NCBI RefSeq assembly: GCF_005885635.1 | Contig: NZ_VATY01000006.1 | Coordinates: 118,926-182,925, forward strand | Source of the DNA: Maribacter algarum (ex Zhang et al. 2020) | GTDB lineage: Bacteria > Bacteroidota > Bacteroidia > Flavobacteriales > Flavobacteriaceae | Direction: 5' to 3' | Length of the DNA stretch: 64,000 nt | Part shown: positions 45,512-52,281 of the stretch, one piece after another | How the letters are laid out: each line of letters opens with the position of its first letter | How positions within the stretch are numbered: position 1 is the first letter of the stretch | Position numbers and translations under genes: made by a program | The notes under the pieces: generated by a model | What the model saw: only the letters and a program-made list of their open reading frames with translations | What the model was told of the DNA's origin: nothing | Databases searched by the model: none

Positions 45512-46564
45512 TTACGAAAAGAGGGACTTGATTTCCTCGCGGGAAGAAACATTCAATTTCTTGTAGAGATTATTGATATGTGTTTTGACCGTACTTAAAC
45601 TGATAAATAAATCTGAGGCAATTTCTTTGTTCGTTTTGTCTTTCAGGATTTCATTGACGATTTTTTGTTCCTGGGCAGTTAATTTCCCTAAAGTGCTGTT
45701 TTTGTGATTCTTTTGGAGGGATTTATGCCTGAAAAGCAAGAAGATATTAAGTAGTATGGAAAGCGCTAAAAGGCCTCCTAGAATCCATTTCCAATTGGAG
45801 TAGATAGATTTGTTTTGATTCGCTATTTGTTGGTCTGTGGCTATTTCGGTTTGATACAATTCCGTAAAAACTGTATTTGGGTATTTTTCTTCAAGCCTTT
45901 GGCTCAGATTTTCATAATAATCGTTTTTCGCCACATCCTTTAGATAATAGGAATAGGTTTCGTTTCGCTTATCCGATAGAAAATCAAAAATATAGAGTTC
46001 TACCAAAGGTTCATCGAGTTTCAGCCCAAATTCTTGCAAAGTTTGAAACCATTTTCTGGAATTTAATTTACGATTCGCTTCACTTCTAAAATCATAAAAA
46101 TCAAAGGCCATCTCCTCTTTTAAAGCATCGATTTGGAGAAAGGCCTCCGACTTATCATTCGTTGAGCTAATCTCGCATAAAACCTCATCGGCAAAGGAAG
46201 TTGGAAAGCGTATGGTATCAGAATTATTTGCGATAAAGAGAATACTCCTGCTGTTTTCACACTTTCCTAAGAAATGATTCGAATCTAATGTCGTTTCGGA
46301 ACATTCATCCACATGAATACGATAAATGCGATTGTCCATGGATAGATTATCACCCTGAAACCTGAAATATCCGAGAGAATCAACACTTGTTTTTTTAATA
46401 ATTTGTTCAAGATACGGTCGCGAAAGCTTTCGATAGTCTTCAATAATGGATAGGTAAACCGTTTTTCCATCTACATTATCTGCAATTTGTCCTTCAAAAC
46501 TATATTGCGAATAACTTATAAAGCCAAATAGGAAAATTAGAATGAAAACTAGCTTTTGAGTCAT
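45512..46564 (-). CDS. Membrane-spanning LuxR-type regulator
   Basis: A 350-residue one-component regulator. A signal peptide (to ISYSQ) puts the first 250 residues, with an EGQIADNVDGKTVYLS-like beta domain, outside the cytoplasm. One transmembrane helix (about residues 260-280) leads to a short cytoplasmic linker and a C-terminal LuxR-type HTH (LTAQEQKIVNEILKDKTNKEIA and STVKTHINNLYKKL). It could sense an extracytoplasmic signal and bind DNA directly from the membrane. Its targets are unknown. Confidence 0.85.
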   Translation of the reverse strand: MTQKLVFILIFLFGFISYSQYSFEGQIADNVDGKTVYLSIIEDYRKLSRPYLEQIIKKTSVDSLGYFRFQGDNLSMDNRIYRIHVDECSETTLDSNHFLGKCENSRSILFIANNSDTIRFPTSFADEVLCEISSTNDKSEAFLQIDALKEEMAFDFYDFRSEANRKLNSRKWFQTLQEFGLKLDEPLVELYIFDFLSDKRNETYSYYLKDVAKNDYYENLSQRLEEKYPNTVFTELYQTEIATDQQIANQNKSIYSNWKWILGGLLALSILLNIFLLFRHKSLQKNHKNSTLGKLTAQEQKIVNEILKDKTNKEIASDLFISLSTVKTHINNLYKKLNVSSREEIKSLFS

Positions 46565-46661
46565 AAAATCTACACTTATAGTCCTCTAAAATAGGAGATT
46601 TTGTAACATTATGGATACATTTGCTACATATAAGTACATCATCAATCAAAATCCAAATCAT

Positions 46662-46817
46662 ATGAGTTTTTTAAGAGTATTGCTTGCCATCATTTTTCCA
46701 CCCCTTTCAGTAATCGGTAAAGGATGTGGTTCATTTCTAATTGTTCTATTGCTTACTCTCTGTGGATGGGTTCCCGGAGTCATTGCCGCATTGGTTATTT
46801 TGAACAATCCAAATTAG
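46662..46817 (+). CDS. Pmp3/YqaE family small membrane protein
   Basis: A 51-residue protein starting MSFLRVLLAIIFPPLSV, with GKGCGSFLIVLLLTLCGWVPGVIAALVI. Two transmembrane helices with a conserved FPP and GWxPG match Pmp3. An earlier in-frame ATG at 46611 is unlikely, because TACATTTG at 46616-46623, a good -7 element, lies downstream of it. The family affects membrane potential or salt tolerance, inferred from eukaryotic members. Confidence 0.85.
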   Translation: MSFLRVLLAIIFPPLSVIGKGCGSFLIVLLLTLCGWVPGVIAALVILNNPN

Positions 46818-46919
46818 ATATCTTCATAGTTAAATAATATAATGGTTTTTTTAGGGTTTGACTTTCTCCTTTTCGGGGGAACTTTGGAGGAGGTCTTACC
46901 CTTTTTCATTTTACTCGAT

Positions 46920-46949
46920 AACCCTGCCTGCCTGCAGGCAGGCAGGGTT
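46920..46949. repeat. Perfect 30-bp palindrome of CCTGCCTG units
   Basis: The arms 46920-46934 and 46935-46949 are exact reverse complements with no spacer. A run of Ts follows on the top strand, so it can also act as a terminator for the Pmp3-type gene. The same core occurs at 2903-2938. Confidence 0.7.
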
Positions 46950-47007
46950 TTAATTTTTCTGGAGCTTGTGTTGAAACAAACATGAATATCCTTTCAAAGC
47001 CCGGATC

Positions 47008-47034
47008 TTGCACCTTCGTAATTTATTACCTTTG
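47008..47034 (+). promoter_or_regulatory. lipB promoter
   Basis: TTG (47008-47010), 16 bp, then TACCTTTG (47027-47034), which fits TAnnTTTG. The start codon follows only 5 bp after the element, so the message may be leaderless. Confidence 0.5.
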
Positions 47035-47039
47035 CTACG

Positions 47040-47756
47040 ATGAACAAGAAGGTCGTTTTACAAGATTTAGGCAGAAAAGACTATAAAGAAACTTGGGATT
47101 ACCAAGAACAACTTTTTCAAGAAACTTTAAATCTCAAGATAAGAAATCGAAGGGAAGAAGCGAATCTCGAAACGCCTAATCATTTCTTATTTGTTGAACA
47201 CCCTCACGTCTTTACCTTGGGCAAAAGTGGCGATTTATCAAATCTTCTGGTGGATGAAAAACAACTCGAAGAAAAGGGAGCGAAGTTCTATAAAATAAAT
47301 CGTGGGGGAGATATTACTTATCACGGTCCTGGGCAAATAGTAGGTTACCCCATTTTAGATTTAGATAATTTCTTTACCGATATACACAAATACCTCAGGC
47401 TATTGGAGGAAATGGTCATTTTAACCTTGTCTGAATACGGACTGAAAGCACAACGTTCGGATGGTGAAACGGGGGTTTGGTTGGATGTCGGAACACCCTT
47501 CGCTCGAAAAATTTGTGCTTTGGGTGTCAGAGCTTCACGCTGGGTAACGATGCATGGATTTGCGTTTAACGTGAATTCCGATTTAGGATATTTTGATTTA
47601 ATGATTCCCTGCGGAATAAAAGATAAGGCGGTTACTTCTTTGAATGTGGAATTAGGAAAACAAGAAATTGATATTGAAGAAGTAAAACAGAAATTACTAC
47701 GGCATTTTGAAGTGCTTTTTGAGGCTGAGCTTATAAAACAAAAAACCTCGGTATAG
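47040..47756 (+). CDS. lipB: Lipoyl(octanoyl) transferase
   Basis: A 238-residue protein. FTLGKSGDLSNLL, RGGDITYHGPGQIVGYP (the family signature), the catalytic Lys in ARKICALGVR and Cys in IPCGIKDKAVTSL are all present. LipB transfers octanoate from acyl carrier protein to the lipoyl domains of 2-oxoacid dehydrogenases. The last codons fall inside the terminator hairpin of the convergent lipoprotein genes. Confidence 0.96.
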   Translation: MNKKVVLQDLGRKDYKETWDYQEQLFQETLNLKIRNRREEANLETPNHFLFVEHPHVFTLGKSGDLSNLLVDEKQLEEKGAKFYKINRGGDITYHGPGQIVGYPILDLDNFFTDIHKYLRLLEEMVILTLSEYGLKAQRSDGETGVWLDVGTPFARKICALGVRASRWVTMHGFAFNVNSDLGYFDLMIPCGIKDKAVTSLNVELGKQEIDIEEVKQKLLRHFEVLFEAELIKQKTSV

Positions 47757-47765
47757 ACCGAGGTT
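47738..47765 (-). terminator. Terminator of the lipoprotein genes, overlapping the lipB stop
   Basis: The stem AACCTCGG/CCGAGGTT with a six-base loop is followed by six Ts on the reverse strand. It ends genes transcribed leftwards from 48.4 kb. The lipB stop codon (47754-47756) lies in the loop. Confidence 0.88.
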
Positions 47766-47787
47766 GTTATTTATCTTCTGACGCAGA

Positions 47788-48333
47788 CTAGAGTTCGATT
47801 AGTCTTGTAGGATGGTCATCAATATACATATTAAGCTCTTTTAAAATTCGATTTGGACTTCTTCCGTCGCCACCAAAATCAGAAACTATAAAACGAAACA
47901 TAGCTGGACCGTTTGACATTTCGCTTGCGCTCATAGTTCCTGTAAAAATACTTCCTGTAAGGGGGTTGCTTGCATCTCCAACCCACTCAAAACCATGGGA
48001 TGTGGTTTCGCTCCATCCAGCAGGTATTCCTGTATTGACTATTACCGACCAAATAGGATAGTTAAACCATTGGATTCTCTCTACACCACCAGCATCGGTT
48101 CCTATAAGTGTAAATTCATATGTTGCATTGATATTTAGGTTTAGTACCAAATTGTCAAAATCGGTATCTTGGTCGAAATTGTGCTCAAACCCATCTCCAA
48201 CAATTCGAAATAATAATGCTGGTGGCGTAGGATCTTCAGGTGGGATTTCAGTTTCACAACTTTGCGTAAATATCACTAGTAGTACTAGCATTGAAAATTG
48301 AATTGCTTTTCTAACTGTTTTTGTTTTCATCAT
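47788..48333 (-). CDS. Lipoprotein paralogue 1 (CETEIPPED family)
   Basis: A 181-residue protein. The signal peptide ends in a lipobox TQSC, and the mature N-terminus is CETEIPPEDPTPP. The core has VGDGFEHNFDQDTDFDNL near residue 45, then ITYEF-type strands and a GGVERIQWF segment. NPLTGSIFTGTM and FGGDGRSPNRILKELNMY close it. Four such genes lie in tandem, and I recognise no known family. A beta-rich, envelope-facing domain is likely. It has its own ECF-type promoter at 48366-48393. Confidence 0.82.
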   Translation of the reverse strand: MMKTKTVRKAIQFSMLVLLVIFTQSCETEIPPEDPTPPALLFRIVGDGFEHNFDQDTDFDNLVLNLNINATYEFTLIGTDAGGVERIQWFNYPIWSVIVNTGIPAGWSETTSHGFEWVGDASNPLTGSIFTGTMSASEMSNGPAMFRFIVSDFGGDGRSPNRILKELNMYIDDHPTRLIEL

Positions 48334-48365
48334 TATAATCTTTAGAATTTGTACTTGTTTTCCTT

Positions 48366-48393
48366 TTTATGTGAAAGGATTGAAAAGGTTAAC
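48366..48393 (-). promoter_or_regulatory. ECF-type promoter of lipoprotein paralogue 1
   Basis: GTTAACC (48393-48387), 15 bp, CATAAA (48371-48366), reading leftwards. It is one of seven matching promoters in this region. Confidence 0.72.
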
Positions 48394-48423
48394 GTTTATT
48401 AATATATAGGTTGACTATGTTGA

Positions 48424-48975
48424 TTAGCGATTTATTATTCTAGTCTGATGAGACCCTGTGTAAATATTAAGTCTTTTCAAAATATAATTCGGATCCCTTC
48501 CTTCTCCTCCAAAATCGGCAACATTAAACTGAAAGTTTGAAAACCCAGTTGAAGGAGGAGTCTTAAAATTGCCAGTAATTACGCTTCCGGTTAAAGGATT
48601 CCCAGAGTCACCAAACCAACTTATGGTCGGTGAGCTTGTAGAAGTGTTTGTGTAAGTCCATGGGCTAGTTATGTCCACATCGATAAATATTTGACTACTA
48701 TTGCTAATAATCCATTGAATACGTTCTAAGCCGCCATCGTCACTTCCTGCGAGGGTAAAATTATAGGTAGTACCTCTTTTGAGACGTAACTCGATATTCT
48801 CAAAATCAGTATCCTGATTAAAGGTGTGGAAAAAACCATCTCCATGTATTTGAAATGAAAATTTTGGAGGAGTTGGGTCTTCCGGTGGAATTTCGGTTTC
48901 ACAACTTTGCGTAAATGCTACAAATACTAAGAGCATTGAAAATTGAATTATTTTCCTGACTATTTTTGTTTTCAT
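48424..48975 (-). CDS. Lipoprotein paralogue 2 (CETEIPPED family)
   Basis: A 183-residue protein with lipobox TQSC and mature start CETEIPPEDPTPPKFSF. It shares HGDGFFHTFNQDTDFENI, LAGSDDGGLERIQWI, NPLTGSVITGNF and FGGEGRDPNYILKRLNIY with its neighbours. The middle is more variable (serine/threonine rich). The promoter at 49010-49038 carries the common motif. The DNA upstream of this start closely resembles that of paralogue 1, which points to recent duplication including the promoter. Confidence 0.82.
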   Translation of the reverse strand: MKTKIVRKIIQFSMLLVFVAFTQSCETEIPPEDPTPPKFSFQIHGDGFFHTFNQDTDFENIELRLKRGTTYNFTLAGSDDGGLERIQWIISNSSQIFIDVDITSPWTYTNTSTSSPTISWFGDSGNPLTGSVITGNFKTPPSTGFSNFQFNVADFGGEGRDPNYILKRLNIYTGSHQTRIINR

Positions 48976-49009
48976 AATTATAGTTTTAAAGATTTCACTT
49001 GTTTTCTTT

Positions 49010-49038
49010 TTTATGGTCGTTTGACAGAAAAGGTTAAC
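49010..49038 (-). promoter_or_regulatory. ECF-type promoter of lipoprotein paralogue 2
   Basis: GTTAACC (49038-49032), 16 bp, CATAAA (49015-49010), reading leftwards. Confidence 0.7.
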
Positions 49039-49048
49039 ATCAAGACAA

Positions 49049-49076
49049 AAAAACTGAAGCTATGGCCTCAGTTTTT
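49049..49076. terminator. Bidirectional hairpin after lipoprotein paralogue 3
   Basis: AAAAACTGAAGC pairs with GCCTCAGTTTTT (one mismatch) around loop TATG. On the reverse strand it ends in Ts, 66 bp after the stop at 49142, and it lies just before the promoter of paralogue 2. Confidence 0.72.
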
Positions 49077-49141
49077 AGTGAGTTAATCAATAGTTATCAA
49101 GGACTTATCGTGGCATACCTTGTTTTAACGATTTTAGATAA

Positions 49142-49678
49142 TTAACGATTCCTTACCCTGCTTGTATGGGCGCCAACATAAACTCTTAGGTCTTCCCAAA
49201 TGCGATTAGGAATCTCCGATTCGCCACCATAATCGGAAATTGAAAACCGGAAATTAACATCAGTTCCAGACCCTTGAGTTGTAATGCTTCCAGTTGCGAT
49301 ACTTCCTGTTAAAGGGTTGTCTTTATCGCCTGTCCATTCCAAAGTACTGTTCCAGGGGTCGTCGTTTCTAAATCTCCATGGGCTCTCCGCAGTAGTCTCG
49401 ATTGTCACTCTACCATTGTGATATGTATACCAAGCGATTCGATCCATACCGCCCTGGTCAGTACCTGTATACACGAAATCATAGGTTGTTCCGCGTCTAA
49501 GCATTAGTTCAACACTATTGAAGTTAGTATCTTGGTTAAAGGTCTGATCGAGTCCGTCACCGGTGATTTGAAATGAGAATTCTGGTGGCGTCGAATCCTC
49601 TGGCGGAATCTCAGTTTCACAACTTTGTGTAAATAGTACCAATAGGAATATCATTGAAAATTGAATCGCTTTTTTCAT
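49142..49678 (-). CDS. Lipoprotein paralogue 3 (CETEIPPED family)
   Basis: A 178-residue protein with lipobox TQSC and mature start CETEIPPEDSTPPEFSF. It shares TGDGLDQTFNQDTNFNSV, a GGMDRIAWY segment, NPLTGSIATGSI and YGGESEIPNRIWEDLRVY. It is shorter at the N-terminus than the others (MKKAIQFSM). Its promoter at 49717-49746 is the weakest match of the set (ATTAACC). Confidence 0.82.
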   Translation of the reverse strand: MKKAIQFSMIFLLVLFTQSCETEIPPEDSTPPEFSFQITGDGLDQTFNQDTNFNSVELMLRRGTTYDFVYTGTDQGGMDRIAWYTYHNGRVTIETTAESPWRFRNDDPWNSTLEWTGDKDNPLTGSIATGSITTQGSGTDVNFRFSISDYGGESEIPNRIWEDLRVYVGAHTSRVRNR

Positions 49679-49716
49679 AATTTTTGTTTTTATAAGGATT
49701 GATTCGATTGTTATAT

Positions 49717-49746
49717 TTTATCTCTAATGAGGGAATAAAGGTTAAT
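49717..49746 (-). promoter_or_regulatory. Weaker ECF-type promoter of lipoprotein paralogue 3
   Basis: ATTAACC (49746-49740), 17 bp, GATAAA (49722-49717), reading leftwards. One base differs in each box from the common form. Confidence 0.5.
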
Positions 49747-49795
49747 ATACATGTATAAAAACCTAAGGTTGCTGCCTCGTGTTTTAAGTTGACCG

Positions 49796-50356
49796 TTAAC
49801 GTAATATTCGTGTTGGTCCATCTGAAATTCGAACACGTAGTCTTTTTTGAATACGATTTAGCATTTCATCATCTCCTCCAAAATCAACAGCACTAAACGT
49901 AAAGGAAGTTGTATCATATCCTTCGTCACGTACCTCGAAAAAACCGGTTACGGTAGCGCCTGAAACGGGATTAGACCTATCTCCTGACCAGTTAATGCTG
50001 CCATAAATACCATTATGGCCATAGTAATTACTCCAGAGAGGCTGCCCTCTAAACGTAGTTCGGATTTTCCAAACATCCTCTCTACTCCAATATGCGCCTG
50101 CTAAACCGCCTTCATCAAATACAGTGTAGGTAAAATCATAGGTCGCTCCAGCCTTTAGCTCCAGTCTTATATTGTCGTAATCTGAGTCTTGATCAAAGAC
50201 ATGGTAAAAACCATCTCCATTAATCTGAAAAGAGAATTCTGGCGGTGTTATATCCTCTGGTGGAATCTCAGTTTCACAACTTTGAATTCCGAATGTAACT
50301 AGAGCAATAAATGCCGCTTTTATAAATTGTCTAAATGTTCTTCTTTTAGTTTTCAT
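49796..50356 (-). CDS. Lipoprotein paralogue 4 (CETEIPPED family)
   Basis: A 186-residue protein with lipobox IQSC and mature start CETEIPPEDITPPEFSF. It shares NGDGFYHVFDQDSDYDNI, VFDEGGLAGAYW, NPVSGATVTGFF and FGGDDEMLNRIQKRLRV. It is the most divergent copy. It starts 21 bp after the gene at 50378 and has no promoter motif of its own, so it is expressed from the promoter at 50788-50817. Confidence 0.82.
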   Translation of the reverse strand: MKTKRRTFRQFIKAAFIALVTFGIQSCETEIPPEDITPPEFSFQINGDGFYHVFDQDSDYDNIRLELKAGATYDFTYTVFDEGGLAGAYWSREDVWKIRTTFRGQPLWSNYYGHNGIYGSINWSGDRSNPVSGATVTGFFEVRDEGYDTTSFTFSAVDFGGDDEMLNRIQKRLRVRISDGPTRILR

Positions 50357-50377
50357 AATTATCTGTTTTATGGATTT

Positions 50378-50752
50378 CTATTGTTTTGAATCGTTTTGAG
50401 TCTTCTCTATGGCATTTTTCAGCATTTTGTCTACCATTAGTTTTAGAGAGTCTTTTTTCTTAGGGTCAAGACTCAAATCATAGACTTTATACATTTCTCG
50501 AAGTTGTTCTTTCTGTTCAGGTGGCATTTCGCTTTTTTCGATTAGCTCCAGGTAATTTTTAGAACCTCCGATTGGGTTTTCTTCTTCCATTCCACCTAGT
50601 TCGAATATTTGACCTAAAATTTTGGTCTGCTCATCAAGTAGATTCATTTCTTTTTTTTCCTTTTTAGGGTTTGATGGTTTGTTATCAGTTTGTGAATGAC
50701 CGATTAGAATTCCGAATAGGAAAACAAATAATGTGACTTTAATAGTTTTCAT
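50378..50752 (-). CDS. Small exported helical protein, unknown
   Basis: A 124-residue protein with a signal peptide ending near LIGHSQ. The mature part is charged and helical (PSNPKKEKKEMNLLDEQTKIL, MPPEQKEQLREMYKVYDL), somewhat like LTxxQ-type periplasmic chaperones, but no family is clear. It leads lipoprotein paralogue 4 in one transcription unit and is divergent from the sigma gene. Confidence 0.75.
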   Translation of the reverse strand: MKTIKVTLFVFLFGILIGHSQTDNKPSNPKKEKKEMNLLDEQTKILGQIFELGGMEEENPIGGSKNYLELIEKSEMPPEQKEQLREMYKVYDLSLDPKKKDSLKLMVDKMLKNAIEKTQNDSKQ

Positions 50753-50787
50753 TTTTCTGATATTTAGGATTTTATTGATTTACACTT

Positions 50788-50817
50788 CTTAATAGGATAG
50801 ATATTCTGAAGGTTAAC
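50788..50817 (-). promoter_or_regulatory. ECF-type promoter of the 50378-49796 unit
   Basis: GTTAACC (50817-50811), 15 bp, CTATTAAG (50795-50788), reading leftwards away from the sigma gene. Confidence 0.7.
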
Positions 50818-50931
50818 AGAAAGGGTATTTTAATAAATAGGTGCTTGTAATGGGAAACCTACAATTGCTTGATTTTGAGCTGTATTTGAGGATTTTAAAG
50901 CCTTCCTTTTTTAAAAAATGTTAAATTAGCT

Positions 50932-51534
50932 ATGAACCGTGTTAACCTTTTCAACCTCCAAACAATTAAAGTGAAAGAGAAGCAACTAGATATTACCCTT
51001 GAAGAATTGAAACAGGGATCTGATCAGATTCTTAGAAGGGTATATGAAGAAAACAGGGATAAGTTTTTGAACTGGGCACGGCGGTATCATTTATCGGAAG
51101 AAGAAAACATTGATATCTACCAAGATGCCTATGTGATTTTTTACAATAACATAATGAACGGAAAAGTCGAAAGTTTTACCAGTAGTATTTCCACCTATCT
51201 CTTCGGAATTGGTAAATATTTGATATTCGATCAGATGAAGAAAAACAAAAAAAAGATAAGCTCTGAATTTGATTTGGCCCTAGTGGGTGAAGAAGATGAA
51301 TTGGTAAGCACTTTAGAAATCGAAGAAGATGGTCTTACCCCTGAGCAAGAGTTGTTGCAAAAATATTTTGGAACGCTTGGAAAACAATGCCAAGAACTTT
51401 TAAAACTCTTTTATTATCGAGGGTTTACAATAAATGAGATTATGGAGTATGCCGAATATAATAGTGAGAATGTAGTCAAGGCCGCAAAATCGCGTTGCAT
51501 GAAAACCCTCAGAGAGCGTATAGCAGCAAATTAA
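50932..51534 (+). CDS. ECF-type sigma-70 factor
   Basis: A 200-residue protein from the ATG at 50932. Region 2 is EENRDKFLNWARRYHLSEEENIDIYQDAYVIFYNN with STYLFGIGKYLIFDQMKK. Region 4 is CQELLKLFYYRGFTINEIMEYAEYNSENVVKAAKSRCMKTL. There is no region 3, so this is an ECF factor. The GTTAACC-N15-CAATTAAA motif begins 9 bp after this ATG, so the true start may lie downstream, at GTG 50971 or TTG 51007. It is followed after 6 bp by its presumed anti-sigma gene. Confidence 0.9.
   Translation: MNRVNLFNLQTIKVKEKQLDITLEELKQGSDQILRRVYEENRDKFLNWARRYHLSEEENIDIYQDAYVIFYNNIMNGKVESFTSSISTYLFGIGKYLIFDQMKKNKKKISSEFDLALVGEEDELVSTLEIEEDGLTPEQELLQKYFGTLGKQCQELLKLFYYRGFTINEIMEYAEYNSENVVKAAKSRCMKTLRERIAAN
50941..50970 (+). 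promoter_or_regulatory. ECF-type promoter at the start of the sigma gene
   Basis: GTTAACC (50941-50947), 15 bp, CAATTAAA (50963-50970), reading rightwards. It lies inside the longest reading frame of the sigma gene, which suggests autoregulation and a later start codon. Confidence 0.62.
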
Positions 51535-51540
51535 CATAGA

Positions 51541-52281
51541 TTGATGATGGATAAGGAAGTATTATTAACAAATTATTTTTCTAATCGTCTTACACAAGAC
51601 GAGGAGCAGCTATTCAATGAACTATTGGAATCTGATGTAGATTTTAAGGCAAAGTTCGATTTTGAGCAAGATTTAAAGCGCGCCATTAAGAATAAAGAGA
51701 ACCAGGATTTAAAGTCCAGATTAGTTTCTTTTGAAAAGGAAATAGTTAAGGAAATTCCCAAATCGACTCCAAAAAAATCGTATCGCTACCTTGCCATTGC
51801 GGCTTCGGTTCTTATCTTAATGGGACTAGCTTGGATGGGTTACCAAGATGGGTCTTCAAGCAAGTATGAAGATTTGTATGCCGCTAATTTTCGGGAATAT
51901 CCAAATACTGTTTTCACTATTACACGTGGTGATACAAATGGGTCATTGGAAAGAGAGGCTTTCGTGGCTTATGAATCAGGAAATTACTTTCTCGCGATTG
52001 AAAAATTCAACCAAATGCCTTCAGAGGAACGGCAGCCTTATGTCGATTTCTACCTTGCGCAGTCTTATTTAAATTCCGGGACAAATGAAAAAGCCAGGGA
52101 GTACTTCGAAAAGACAATAACAAAGGCAGATACTTTCATAGGGGAATCGCATTGGTATTTAGCCATGATCGCTCTAAAAGAAAAAGATAAGGAAGGTGCG
52201 GAACATGAGCTTAAAAAACTCACGGAAGGGTATGATTTTAATAAGGAAAAAGCCTTAGTCATTTTAAAGGAACTGAACTAA
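51541..52281 (+). CDS. One-TM protein with TPR domain, probable anti-sigma factor
   Basis: A 246-residue protein. The N-terminal 80 residues (NYFSNRLTQDEEQLFNELLESD) are cytoplasmic and look like the short helical anti-sigma regions found beside Bacteroidota ECF factors. One transmembrane helix (about 83-101) follows. The outer part has tetratricopeptide repeats (ESGNYFLAIEKFNQMP, NEKAREYFEKTITKA, KEGAEHELKKL). Its place 6 bp after the sigma gene supports control of that factor in response to an envelope signal. It overlaps the CHAT gene tail to tail by 4 nt. Confidence 0.8.
   Translation: MMMDKEVLLTNYFSNRLTQDEEQLFNELLESDVDFKAKFDFEQDLKRAIKNKENQDLKSRLVSFEKEIVKEIPKSTPKKSYRYLAIAASVLILMGLAWMGYQDGSSSKYEDLYAANFREYPNTVFTITRGDTNGSLEREAFVAYESGNYFLAIEKFNQMPSEERQPYVDFYLAQSYLNSGTNEKAREYFEKTITKADTFIGESHWYLAMIALKEKDKEGAEHELKKLTEGYDFNKEKALVILKELN

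Noticed and set aside
46611..46661. Longer N-terminus for the Pmp3-type protein
   Set aside because: The extra 17 residues are unlike the family, and a -7 promoter element lies after the upstream ATG.
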